Below, piece after piece: positions 23,263-33,836 of a stretch of 64,000 nt of DNA (positions are counted from its first letter, which is position 1; each line of letters begins with the position of its first letter). The DNA comes from Beroe forskalii (lineage: Eukaryota > Ctenophora > Nuda > Beroida > Beroidae). The notes beneath the pieces were generated by a model. That model was given only the letters and a program-made list of their open reading frames with translations, was not told where the DNA came from and searched no databases. The position numbers were made by a program, and so were the translations under genes. Location: the NCBI GenBank assembly GCA_011033025.1, contig WFMF01000134.1, positions 1 through 64,000 on the forward strand, read 5' to 3'.

Positions 23263-24150
23263 AAGGTTCTTTTAGATCCTGACTAAATGCAGGATCTAGG
23301 TTATGGAGAACCAGTAAGACCTGTGAAGTGAGTGGGTGATGGCTGAGGAGACTACGGACACTTGGCCCCCTGGGTTGTGGAAGATCCCAGGGGTGGATGA
23401 GTGGGACCCCTTAGAGGTTAAAGGAGGGGATCTGAGTGGTTGTGACCCTCCAAGTCCGCCGACTTCCGGGCAAGCCCTTCAGTCTATGATCCCGACCGAT
23501 GAATCGGCCCTGAGACGTCTCCGAATCTCAGACTCGTAGATTCAATATGAAAGTTAATGACGTGAGTTGCCTACATATTTTTTAGCGTCGTTCGGATCCT
23601 ATAACCCCATGTTATGGGATTTTCCAGGAGTTGATAGGGTATTTACAATGATGGCATCGTCATGGATTCAATAAGAAAGTTTATGACGTAAGTTGCCTAC
23701 ATTTTTTCGCAGACTTAAAACGAGTAAGGTTACCTGCCTCCTTAAGTGCCAATTCAATTTGAATAATTTTGGTGGATCGCAGATATTCAAGTTCTGTGGT
23801 ATTTGAGACTCCAATGAACAACAGGCTGTTCAAATGACGCCGTTATCTTGCTTCACTGTGGTTAATTGCTACATGGCATAATAATATGCATTCCACCGAC
23901 ACATGTGTACATGTCTTGAGGCCCGACAAAAATGTAATTACCTGCGAGATCATTCAAACTTTTTCTGCCCATGACGCCTGATACAAGTACAACTATGAGA
24001 CGCCATGTTTCTTATTTCTTATGAGTTTCCACCACATAATTTATGTTATTTCGTCATGTAATATCACCATAGGTCTCAGGAGTACCTAATACCACATTGT
24101 TTTGAACTCGGCTTCGCCTCGTCCAAAACAAACCATCATTGACCTCAGCT
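23263..24150. repeat. 888-bp dispersed repeat, copy B
   Basis: Direct copy of 15317-16204 at about 99% identity. It abuts the LINE tail on the left and the outer TIR element on the right. The 67-codon frame is present here at 23336-23539. One extra C and one missing C relative to copy A restore the same total length. Confidence 0.9.
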
Positions 24151-25122
24151 TCGCTTCGGCCAATAATGCGTCTACACTCAGTTTCTTTTATAAGAAACTT
24201 ATTGGAATCCTAGGCTACAAGTTTCTTATTTTTTCACGATTTTGAGCCTAAAAGTTTCTTAATTCTGCCTAAAAGTTTCTTAATGTTGCATACTTTACTA
24301 TACAGCATAATAGGTACTTGTGAAACTTCCAATACAGAAACCTGCTCTGTAGACTGTAAAATCAAACTTATAGATATTTTCAGCTAGTTTATAAATTTAA
24401 GATTTGTGCAACTGTATATACAATAATATAGTCTGTCCGGGTCTGTCAGTCTCAACAGCAATTTCTGCTTGTGCTTTGGTATCTGACATGTAACTTTTAA
24501 CCGACAAATCATTTTCTAACTTCCTTTACATAGCAATTATCACATGTCCAGTGTAATACTGTAATAGAGGTCCAATAGAAGTACTTAATTAGTATCAAAA
24601 TGTTCACAATCAAAAAATGGGGGTCTGGGGGCGCAGCCCCCAGGGCAAAATGGTACCACAGGAACACGTCAAAAATTAGCCTCCATTAGCCTCCATTAGC
24701 CTCCATGGAGGCTGAGTGGAGGCTAAGTGGAGGCTAATTTCGAAAATTAGCCTCCACGGAGGCTAGTGGAGGCATGAGGCTAATTTTCGAAAAATAGCCT
24801 CCACTATGGAGGCTAATTAGCCTCCACCCAGCCTCCACTAGGCTCCACTCAGCCTCCATGGAGGCTAAATTTTTGGTTTAGCCTCCACTAGCCTCCACTC
24901 AAGAATTAGCCTCCATTAGCCTCCACGGAAATTTAAAAAGTCATTTTTTGGATTCTATGGAAGCTATTTTGACAGTGCTAGTGGAGGCTATGGCCTCCAA
25001 ATGGAGGCTAAAATCATGAAAAAAAACAGATAATATGCTAGCCTCCACAAAATTAAATTTTTGTCATGTTTTTACAAAAAGAGTACATTTTGTAACATAG
25101 ACCAAAGTTTCTAATCCAGCTA

Positions 25123-25626
25123 CCTTAGTACACTTAAGAACGGCATCACGTAATTTGCGCGCACTTTAAGATCGGCGCACTTTATTAGTGCGGTTTTTTG
25201 AGATCGATATGTAAATATGAATAAAATTTGAAATTTTCCTCTTGATTGCAAGACATCATATTCATAGGACCGACAATGTACAATTTTGCAATTATGACAA
25301 TGAAACAAATTTTCAACAGTAATAAGTAATTGAAGTATCCATTATTTTAATCTACAAACTTCAGTACAGAAGTGCTGTAGTTTGGACCGTGCATATCTCA
25401 GGGTTAGAATTTAGAAAGGCAACATAATAATTTTATTCTTTAAATAATTGAAGTTTTAGCTGACGGTCATGATTCATTAATTCATGCCCGAAAAGAACCA
25501 TCGAAAAACCGCAAAATTCAAAAAATTGTTCACTTAATTAGCATACACTTATTTTATGCGCAATTTACTGTACATTTAGTGCGGTTTTTCCAAACCGCAC
25601 CAATAGTTTCTTAAGTGTACCTAAGG
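25123..25626. mobile_element. 504-bp MITE with CCTTAG ends and TA duplication
   Basis: CCTTAGTACACTTAAGAA at the left is inverted at the right (CCTTAGGTACACTTAAGAA when read on the minus strand), flanked by TA on both sides. The corresponding place in the other left arm (near 28430) lacks it and reads through, giving an empty site. The interior has GTGCGGTTT words near both ends. TA duplication suggests a Tc1/mariner-type mobiliser. Confidence 0.85.
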
Positions 25627-25639
25627 TAGTATTAGGCAC

Positions 25640-26580
25640 CACTCACTACTCAGCCTCCACTAGGCTCCACTAGGCTTCACTCAGCCTCCACTAGGCTCCT
25701 CAGCCTCCACTGGAGGCTCCACTCAGCCTCACCACTCCATTCAGCCTTCTGGCCTCCACTAGCCACCAGCCTCCACTAGGCTAGTGGAGCTAAGTGGAGC
25801 CTAGTGGAGGCTGAGTGGAGCCTAGTGGAGGCTGAGTGGAGCCTAGTGGAGGCTGAGTGGAGCCTAGTGGAGGCTGAATTGAGCCTAGTGGGGGCTGAGT
25901 GGAGCCTAGTGGAGGCTAGTAGAGGTTGAGTGGAGCCTAGTGTAGGCTGAGTGGAGGCTGAGTGGAGCCTAGTGGAGGCTGAATGGAGCCTAGTGGAGGC
26001 TGAGTGGAGGCTAGTGGAGCCTAGTGGTGGCCAGTGGAGCCTAGTGGAGGCTGAGTGGAGGCTAGTGGGGCCTGAGTGGAGCCTAGTGGAGGCTAAGTGG
26101 AGGCTGAGTGGAGCCTAGTGGAGGCTGAGTGCAGCCTAGTGGAGGCTGAATGGAGCCTAGTGGAGGCTGAGTGGAGCCTAGTGGAGGCTAGTGGAGGTTG
26201 AGTGGAGCCTAGCAGAGGCTGAGTGGAGCCTAGTAGAGGCTGAATGGAGCCTAGTGGAGGCTGAGTGAAGGCTAGTGGAGCCTAGTGGAGGCTGAGTGGA
26301 GGCTAGTGGAGCCTATTGGATCCTAGTGGAGGCAAGTGGAGCCTAGTGGTGGCCAGTGGAGCCTAGTGGAGGCTGAGTGGAGCCTAGTGGAGGCTGAGTG
26401 GAGCCTAGTGGAGGCTAGTGGGGCCTGAGTGGAGCCTAGTGGAAGCTGAGTGGAGCCTAGTGGAGGCTAGTGGGGCCTGAGTGGAGCCTAGTGGAGGCTG
26501 AGTGGAGCCTAGTGGAGGCTAAGTGGAGGCTGAGTGGAGCCTAGTGGAGGCTGAGTGGAGCCTAGTGGAGGATAGTTCGA
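25640..26580. repeat. 21-bp satellite (GTGGAGGCTGAGTGGAGCCTA), first array
   Basis: Tandem copies of a unit made of two related halves (GTGGAGGCTGA and GTGGAGCCTA), with frequent half-unit gains and losses. Before about 25790 the opposite strand sense appears, so the array starts with an inversion. It ends at GAGCTGTCTGAAAG. Confidence 0.95.
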
Positions 26581-26604
26581 GCTGTCTGAAAGTTTGAAGC
26601 TATA

Positions 26605-27926
26605 CCTTAGTACAGAATATTTATACATCACAATATTTATACGAATTTTGATTTCTTCGTATAAATTTCATGTCGTATAAAATTTATGAAGTATAAATTA
26701 TGTGTCGTACAAATTTTCCATTCTTGTCGCCACTTGATCTGACTGTCAACCGTACATTGAAACCTATTGAACAGGATGCTAGTGCTGAGTCTACACTCAG
26801 TTTTTTTAATAAGAAACTGTCTATAAGAAACTTAGCCTAGGATTTCCGAAAATTTAAGAAACTTAGCCTAGAATTTCGGAAAAATTAAGAAACTTAAACG
26901 ATTTACAATTAAGAAATTAAGAAACTTCTAGCCTAGAATTTTGAAATTTGTGTATAAAAATTAAAATCCTATTGCAACTGAAATTCTTTTAACATGAAAC
27001 GTCTGAGCTATGGGGCTGCGCCCCAGACCCCCACTTTTTGATTGCGAACATTTCGAAACTAGGTAATCAGTACTTCCATTGGACTTTTATTACCAAGCAC
27101 AAAACAGAAATTTAGAAATTGTTGTTGAGACAGGACACTATTACAGTTCCATATCTATTTCCAAAAGTTCCAAGCATTAAGCTCGGCTGGGTAAATCTTT
27201 ATAGGATTTAGATATTATCTAAATTTTAAAATTCATGAACTTTTGGAAGAACATTTGATGAAGATCCCTGAACATTGTATACAGTTGCACAAATCTTTTA
27301 AGATAGGTAGGTAGGTACATGCTTAAAATTGTATAATTTACCTAAAAATATCAGAAGGTTCGATTTTAATCCTCAACTACAGTCTACAAAGTAGGTTCCT
27401 ATATTGGAAATTTGGTTAACATTTTGCTGTACGGTATGTCGGTATGTAGAATTAAGAAACCGATTAAGAAACTTTTAGGCTCAAAATCGTGAAAAAATAA
27501 GAAACTTGTAGCCTAGGTTTTCAATAAGTTTCTTATAAAAAAAACTGAGTGTATTAGTGCTGAGATAACTGGTCTATTGCTTAACATTTCTCCACGAATA
27601 GATGACATCAAAGTAAATACAGGAAAAGATGTCCTTCGAACTCGGCATGCAAAGACAATATCAAAGGCTTTCACTTACTTTAATACACCAGAAGGAAAGC
27701 GAAATATTTTACATGGATGGTCTGCAGCTGGTATCGCTAACGCAGTGAAAAGAATACTTGATACTCAAAACATAAGGGATACTGATGGCTCTTTTCTCCA
27801 AATTTTTAACTGAATTCATCAAACCGAATTTCTATTTTCTTGGTGACTGACAAAATCGTATAAATTTAATGTCGTATAAATTATATCCGTATAAAATTCG
27901 TGACGTATAAATATTCTGTACTAAGG
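26605..27926 (+). mobile_element. 1.3-kb TIR element with CCTTAGTACAGAATATTTATAC ends and TA duplication
   Basis: The 22-bp terminal inverted repeats are perfect and TA flanks both ends. Further GTATAAAT words repeat inside both termini. It contains a coding fragment that starts before and continues after the nested 761-bp element. The right part (27566-27813) encodes ISPRIDDIKVNTGKDVLRTR and FNTPEGKRNILHGWSAAGIA and ends in TGA. I do not recognise this protein; by position it should be a transposase remnant or a captured gene. Confidence 0.85.
26792..27552. mobile_element. 761-bp TIR element nested in the CCTTAG element
   Basis: Termini TACACTCAG/CTGAGTGTA, flanked by a 10-bp duplication TAGTGCTGAG (26780-26789 and 27554-27563) with one or two extra bases. 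The coding fragment of the host element reads on without a break if this is removed. It contains GGGGCTGCGCCCC (27012) and many AAGAAACTT words. It is an inverted copy of the outer element at 24173-32214. Confidence 0.85.
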
Positions 27927-28439
27927 TATATTGTTTTTCAGGCAAAATGGTACCACAGGAACACGACAAAAATTAGCCTCCATTAGCCTCCATGGAGGCT
28001 GAGTGGAGGCTGAGTGGAGGCTAAGTGGAGGCTAATTTCAAAAGTTAGCCTCCACGGAGGCTAGTGGAGGCATGAGGCTAATTTTCAGCAAAAAATAGCC
28101 TCCACTATGGAGGAATATTTGTGTTTTAGGCTCCACTAAGCCTCCACTAGCCTCCACTCAGCCTCCACTCAGCCTCCATGGAGGCTAAATTTCGTTTAGC
28201 CTCCACTAGCGCCTCCACTCAAGAGTTAGCCTCCATTAGCCTCCACGGAAATTTAAAAGTCATTTTTGGATTCCTATGGATGCTATTTTGACAGTGCTAG
28301 TGGAGGCTATGGCAGCCTCCAAATGGAGGCTAAAATCATGAAAAAACACAGATAATATGCTAGCCTCCACAAAATTGAATTTATGTCATGTTTTTTACAA
28401 AAAGAGTACATTTTGTAACATAGACCAAAGTCTAGTATT

Positions 28440-31015
28440 AGGCACCACTAGGCTTCCACTAGAGAATCCACTCAGCCTCACTAGGCTAGTGGAGGCTGAA
28501 GCCTTCCCTCAGCCTCCACTAGGTGGAGGCCTCCACTCAGCCTCAGGCTAGTTTCTCCAGGCAGCCTCCAGTGGCCTCCATTGGAGCCTCCAGTGGAGCC
28601 TAGTGGAGCCTAGCCTCACTAGCTCCAGTGGAGCTCCAGTCAGGCTAGTGGAGCTAAGTGGAGCCTAGTGGAGGCTGAGTGGAGGCTGAGTGGAGCCTAG
28701 TGGAGGCTGAATGGAGCCTAGTGGAGGCTGAGTGGAGCCTAGTGGAGGCTAGTGGAGGTTGAGTGGAGCCTAGTGGAGGCTAAGTGGAGCCTAGTGGAGG
28801 CTGAATGGAGCCTAGTGGGAGGCTAGTGGAGCCTATTGGATCCTAGTGGAGGCTAGTGGAGCCTAGTGGAGGCTAGTGGGCCTAGGGGAGGCTGAGGAGC
28901 CTAGTGGAGGCTGAGTGGAGCCTAGTGGAGGCTATGTGGAGGCTAGTGGAGGCTGAGTGGAGCCTAGTGGAGGCTGAGTGGAGCCTAGTGGAGGCTGAAT
29001 TGATCCTAGTGGAGCCTATTAGATCCTAGTGGAGGCTAGTGGAGGTTGAGTGGAGCCTAGTGGTGGCCAGTGGAGCCTAGTGGAGGCTGAGTGGAGCCTA
29101 GTGGAGGCTAGTGGGGGCCTGAGTGGAGTTTTAGTGGAGGCTGAGTGGAGCCTAGTGGAGGCTAAGTGGAGGCTGAGTGGAGCCTAGTGGAGGCTGAGTG
29201 GAGCCTAGTGGAGGCTGAGTGGAGCCTAGTGGAGGCTAAGTGGAGCCTAGTGGAGGCTGAATGGAGCCTAGTGGAGGCTAGTGGAGCCTATTGGATCCTA
29301 GTGGAGGCTAGTGGAGCCTAGTGGTGGCCAGTGGAGCCTAGTGGAGCCTAGTGGGGCCTGAGTGGAGCCTAGTGGAGGCTGAGTGGAGCCTAGTGGAGGC
29401 TAGTGGAGGCTGAGTGGAGCCTAGTGGAGGCTGAGTGGAGCCTAGTGGAGGCTGAATGGATCCTAGTGGAGCTAGTGGGAGCCTATTGGATCCTAGTGGA
29501 GGCTAGTGGAGCCTAGTGGGAGCCTAGTGGTGGCCAGTGGAGCCTAGTGGAGGCTGAGTGGAGCCTAGTGGAGGCTAGTGGGGCCTGAGTGGAGCCTAGT
29601 GGGAGGCTGAGTGGAGCCTAGTGGAGGCTAAGTGGAGGCTGAGTGGAGCCTAGTGGAGGCTGAGTGGAGCCTAGTGGAGGCTGAGTGGAGCCTAGTGGAG
29701 GCTGAGTGGAGCCTAGTGGAGGCTGAGTGGAGCCTAGTGGAGGCTGAGTGGAGCCTAGTGGCAGCCTGTGAAGCCTCCAGTGCCTAGTGAGCCTCACTCA
29801 GCCTCCACCAGACTAGGCTCCACTCAGCCTCCAGGAGGCTAGTGGAGCTGGCGGAGCCTAGTGGAGGCTGAGTGGAGGCTGAGTGAGCCTAGTGGAGGCT
29901 GAATGGAGCCTAGTGGAGGCTGAGTGGGAGCCTAGTGGGAGGCTAGTGGAGGCTGAGTGGAGCCTAGTGGAGGCTAAGTGGAGCCTAGTGGAGGCTGAAT
30001 GTTGCCTAGTGGAGGCTAGTGGAGCCTATTGGATCCTAGTGGAGGCTAGTGGAGCCTAGTGGAGGCTGAGTGGAGCCTAGTGGAGGCTAGTGGGGCCTGA
30101 GTGGAGCCTAGTGGAGGCTGAGTGGAGCCTAGTGGAGGCTAAGTGGAGCCTAGTGGAGGCTGAGGGAGTGGATCTAGTGGGAGCCTAGTGGAGGCTGAAT
30201 GGAGCCTAGTGGAAGGAGTGGAGCCTAGTGGATCCTAGTGGGCCTAGTGGAGGCTAGTGGAGGCTGAGTGGAGCCTAGTGGAGGCTGAGTGGAGCCTAGT
30301 GGAGGCTGAGTGGGCCTGAGGCGTGGAGCCTAGTGGAGGCTGAGTGGAGGCTAGTGGAGGCTAAGTGGAGGCTGAGTGGAGCCTAGTGGAGGCTGAGTGG
30401 AGCCTAGTGGAGGCTGAGTGGAGCCTAGTGGAGGCTAAGTGGAGCCTAGTGGAGGCTGAATGGAGCCTAGTGGAGGCTAGTGGAGCCTATTGGATCCTAG
30501 TGGAGGCTAGTGGAGCCCAGTGGAGCCCAGTGGAGGCTGAGGAGCCTAGTGGGGGCCTGAGTGGAGCCTAGTGGAGGCTGAGGGAGCCTAGTGGAGGCTA
30601 AGTGGAGGCTAGTGGAGGCTGAGTGAGCCTAGTGGAGGCTGAGTGGAGCCTAGTGGGAGGCTGAATGGATCCTAGTGGAGGCTGGTGGGTGATCCTAGTG
30701 GATAGTGGAGCCTAGTGGAGGCTGAGGAGCCTAGTGGTTTGAGTTCACATGGGGGCCAGTGGAGCCTAGTGAGGAGGGAGTGGAGTTTAGCTGAGTGGAG
30801 GCCAGTGGAGGCCAGTGGAGTGAGGAGCCTAGTGGAGGCTGGAGGGAGCCTGGAGGCTGAGTGGAGCCTAGGAGGCTAAGTGGAGGCTGAGTGGAGCCTA
30901 GTGGAGGCTGAGTGGAGCCTAGTGGAGGCTGAGTGGAGCCTAGTGGAGGTTGAGTGGAGCCTAGTGGAGGCTGAGTGGAGCCTATTGGAGGCTGAGTGTA
31001 GGACAGTTGGAGCTG
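28440..31015. repeat. 21-bp GGAGGCT satellite, second array
   Basis: Roughly 120 unit lengths of the same GTGGAGGCTGAGTGGAGCCTA repeat, with inverted patches at about 28440-28640 and 29760-29830. Higher-order variants (GAGCCTATTGGATCCTAGTG, and GTGGTGGCCAGTGG) recur every few hundred bases, showing amplification in blocks. Confidence 0.95.
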
Positions 31016-31030
31016 TCTGAAAGTTTGAAG

Positions 31031-32003
31031 CTATATATTGTTTTTCACATTAGTACACATAAATCACCATTTTCAGCAAGAAATTTGTGTTTTGTAGGCT
31101 TATTGATTTAGGCTCCACTCAGCTTCCACTTAGCCTCCACTCAGCCTCCATTAGCTCCATTAGCCTCCATGGAGCTTTAGCCTCCACAAAATGACTTTTT
31201 TAAATTTCTGTGGAGGCTAATGGAGGCTAATTCTTGAGTGGAGGCTAGTGGAGGCTAAAACCAAAAATTTAGCCCATGGAGGCTGAGTGGAGGCTGAGTG
31301 GAGGCTAGTGGAGGCTAATGGAGGCTAGTGGAGGCTAATATAGCCTCCATAGTGGAGGCTATTTTTCAAAAATTAGCCTCATGCCTCCACTAGCCTCCGT
31401 GGAGGCTAATTTTTGAAATTAGCCTCCAGTTAGGCTCCACTCAGGCTCCACTCAGGCTCCACTCAGGCTCCACTCAGCCTCCATGGAGGCTAATGGAGGC
31501 TAATTTTTGTCGTGTTCCTGTGGTACCATTTTGCCGTTTTTCACATTAGTACACATAAATCACCATTTTCAGCAAGAAATTTTGTGGTTTGTAGGCTCAT
31601 TGATTTAGGCTCCACTCAGCCTCCACTTAGCCTCCACTCAGCCTCCATTAGCCTCCATTAGCCTCCATATGGAGGCTTTAGCCTCCACAAAATGACTTTT
31701 TAAATTTCCGTGGAGGCTAATGGAGGCTAATTCTTGAGTGGAGGCTAGTGGAGGCTAAACCAAAAATTTAGCCTCCATGGAGGCTGAGTGGAGGCTAGTG
31801 GAGCCTAGTGGAGGCTGGGTGGAGGCTAATTAGCCTCCATAGTGGAGGCTATTTTTCAAAAATTAGCCTCATGCCTCCATTAGCCTCCGTGGAGGCTAAT
31901 TTTTGAAATTAGCCTCCACTCAGGCTCCACTCAGCCTCCACTCAGCCTCCATGGAGGCTAATGGAGGCTTATTTTTGTCGTGTTCCTGTGGTACCATTTT
32001 GCC
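31031..32003. repeat. Two tandem right arms of the satellite element
   Basis: 31031-31535 and 31536-32003 are direct copies. Each starts with CACATTAGTACACATAAATC, runs through palindromic GGAGGCTAA blocks and ends in GGTACCATTTTGCC. They are the inverse of the left-arm beginnings at 24644 and 27941. Confidence 0.85.
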
Positions 32004-32214
32004 GCCACCAGAAGCCAGACGTTTCATGTTAAAAGAAATCCAGTTTCAATAGGATTTTATACACAAATTTCAAAATTCTAGGCTAGAAGTTTCTTAATTT
32101 CAAATGAGTGAAGTTTCTTAATTTTTCGGGAATTCTTGACTAAGTTTCTTAAATTTTTGAGAATCCTAGGCTTAGTTTCTTATAGACAGTTTCTTATAAA
32201 AGAAACTGAGTGTA

Positions 32215-32644
32215 TAATATATACTTATATAGTTCGCGCTTCGTGCTCACTATATATATGTGGTATTAGGTTACTCCTTCGACCTATAGTTCTATAGTAC
32301 ACATCGCAAGGCTATCAAGTCAGTGATCTGGACGCTAAATAGTTTGTGAGTATCATTTTACTATGTATACCGTTGGAACCGTTGAAACCGTTGGAACCGT
32401 TCATAGGTCACATGTTCATTGTTCACGTGATCATTTGTCTTTAGCGCCGAGTTCACTGAATGGGATAATAGTGCTGATACATTTAACTGAGCGATGTTTG
32501 TGTTTGTGGATCTTGTATAGAAATGTATTCTTCAGAACTCATTCGATCTTCCTTAGTGTTAGCAGGTCATTAATTAGTAATTTTGATTAAAACTTGATAT
32601 TTAATTCCAATAGTTTGTCATGTGCTTGTTACCACATAACTGAC
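32215..32644. other. Sec24 intron next to exon 3, no gene seen
   Basis: Contains a TATATAGTTCGCGCTTCG/TGCTCACTATATA palindromic region at about 32217-32259 and a short CCGTTGGAA/CCGTTGAAA tandem at about 32370-32400. Otherwise featureless up to the donor of exon 3. Confidence 0.5.
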
Positions 32645-33015
32645 CTGCACCATGCCTGACTGAAAGGAAGCGTACGTCACGTCAATAACGAATATGTAGG
32701 CAGGGGCCTGGGGCGGCCGGCTCCCCTTGCAGTAATCTGTCGTTGTCAGGAACTCGTAACTGCCTCGACTCAGTTCCGGACGCTCGTCCGTGTCCGCTCG
32801 GCGACCAGTGTGGTCCAAGTTACAGAAGTACTCGGGTGGAACTTCAGTGTCCACATTACAGAGATTGCAGATGAACTTCCGTCCTCCGTCCACGAACTTC
32901 ACGTTGGGGTTGATGTAGGCCTTGCACCTCCGGCAACGGAGGGGCCCTCCTAACACGGTCATGTCCACAGTTGCTAGACCTGCTTCTGCGGGGCCAAGCT
33001 GCGTGCAGGGCTGCA
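32645..33015 (-). CDS. SEC24: Sec24 exon 3 (zinc finger and start of trunk domain)
   Basis: A 371-bp exon (phase 1 in, phase 0 out), with acceptor TTTTTCAG and donor GTCAGT. It encodes the zinc-finger domain with CRRC and CNLC Cys pairs about 20 residues apart, then EYFCNLDHTGRRAD, RPELSRGSYEF and FVIDVTYASFQSG, the first beta strand of the trunk. These are hallmark Sec24 sequences, closest in style to Sec24C/D. Sec24 pairs with Sec23 as the cargo-binding half of the inner COPII coat at ER exit sites. The donor here opens a 27-kb intron. The deduced joint to exon 4 (VQ|ALTSN) is in frame. Confidence 0.96.
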
Positions 33016-33199
33016 CTGAAAAACCTGAGGAGGGGAGGGGTTAGAGAGAGAGACCTGCAAATTAGAGGAATACAATAATTCCGTGGAGAAATTTCTCACA
33101 AATGACTCCATCGTTAGCAATTAATCAGAGAAAATTAATGGAATTCTCACGACAAAGAATTTAAAGAAGAATGAAAGAAAACAACCCCTTTGAACTCAC

Positions 33200-33369
33200 T
33201 GATGGGCATGTTGATCTGGTTAGCCAGTTCCTTGGTAGCGGGAATGGAGTAGAAAGCAGAGCGCACGAAGCGGGGAGAACAGTTGCCCTTGTCTATGAGG
33301 GGGGTGTTGGTGGTCACCAGGGGCGGCACCCCAGGGGTAGACGTCATCCAGTGCTTGTCTTCGTACTGG
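33200..33369 (-). CDS. SEC24: Sec24 exon 2
   Basis: A 170-bp exon encoding QYEDKHW, TPGVPPLVTT, GNCSPRFVRSAFYSIPAT and ELANQINMPI, the conserved lead-in to the zinc finger. The acceptor region reads TTTGCAGAG: taking the second AG (exon from 33369) matches the phase of exon 1, whereas the first AG would not. The donor is GTGAGT after 33200. It continues in frame into exon 3. Confidence 0.92.
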
Positions 33370-33561
33370 CTCTGCAAAGGAAGGGGGTCACAAAGATATG
33401 TATGCAATCCACGCTACTTACACATGGGAGCCTCATGGGAGTGTTCTAATTACTGATATGATTATATGATAATTGTACTGTAGTCAGTGTAAACTTGCAT
33501 TGTATACGATTGTCGCTTGTGCCACAACATTTTTACTTATATCGGGATATATTCTACATAC

Positions 33562-33836
33562 CTGATCTGCTTTCTGCACATCATGAGGTCTGGGTCTATC
33601 CTGTTCCTCTGCTGCGGTTGTTGGCCTGTGGGTGGCTGGGTTCCTGTGGGCAGCTGCCCCGGTAGAGAAGCTCCAGGGTTGGCAATGGCCGGGGCTACAG
33701 GATGTCTAGCAGGAGGGGTTGCTCCAGGGGGACCTGCAGGAGGCATCCCAGGAGGTGCCAGGGAGGGAGGGGCTCCCACTCCGTAGTTGGAGGGGTAGGG
33801 TCTCCGGGGTCCAGCTGAGGGCCCAGGGTATCCTCT
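33562..33836 (-). CDS. SEC24: Sec24 exon 1, 3' part (proline-rich) downstream of an insertion
   Basis: It encodes RGYPGPSAGPRRPYPSNYG, APPSLAPPGMPPAGPPG and then QQRNRIDPDLMM before the donor GTATGT. The first five codons coincide with the target-site duplication (33822-33836) that also ends the 5' part of the exon at 35161-35175. Removing the intervening 1339 bp restores one continuous exon in the same frame. Confidence 0.9.
33822..33836. repeat. 15-bp target-site duplication, left copy
   Basis: CCCAGGGTATCCTCT, identical to 35161-35175. It lies in coding sequence of Sec24 exon 1. Confidence 0.92.

Larger units (their letters stand above)
24644..32003. mobile_element. GGCAAAATGGTACC-ended inverted-repeat element filled with GGAGGCT satellite
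   Basis: It begins GGCAAAATGGTACCACAGG and ends with the reverse complement at 32003. The same terminal block also occurs at 27941 (left type) and 31517-31535 (right type), so there are two left arms in tandem and two right arms in tandem. Each arm opens with AT-rich sequence laced with the palindrome TAGCCTCCATGGAGGCTA, and the left arms then run into a 21-bp satellite. Left arms end in GAGCTGTCTGAAAGTTTGAA; right arms start with CACATTAGTACACATAAATC. There is no protein-coding sequence, so it is non-autonomous and of unknown family. Confidence 0.75.
24173..32214 (-). mobile_element. Outer TIR element (family with TACACTCAGTTTCTT ends), split by the satellite element
   Basis: Its termini TACACTCAG...CTGAGTGTA lie at 24173 and 32214. 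The left 471 bp (24173-24643) are the reverse complement of the right part of the 761-bp element at 26792-27552. The right 211 bp (32004-32214) are the reverse complement of that element's left part. Subterminal AAGAAACTT words with TAGCCTAGG are repeated in both ends. Everything between (24644-32003) is a later insertion, including a second, inverted copy of the same family. There is no coding sequence, so it is non-autonomous. Confidence 0.8.

Noticed and set aside
15317-24150. The 888-bp direct repeats as LTRs of a retrotransposon
   Set aside because: They lack TG...CA ends and a recognisable primer site. The interval between them is a truncated non-LTR LINE with its own 3' tail, and copy A seems to extend further left than copy B.
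30365-30571. ORF of VEAEWSL repeats
   Set aside because: Direct translation of the 21-bp satellite unit; other frames of the same array are full of stops and no start or context supports a gene.
33171-33449. 92-codon plus ORF
   Set aside because: Complement of Sec24 exon 2.
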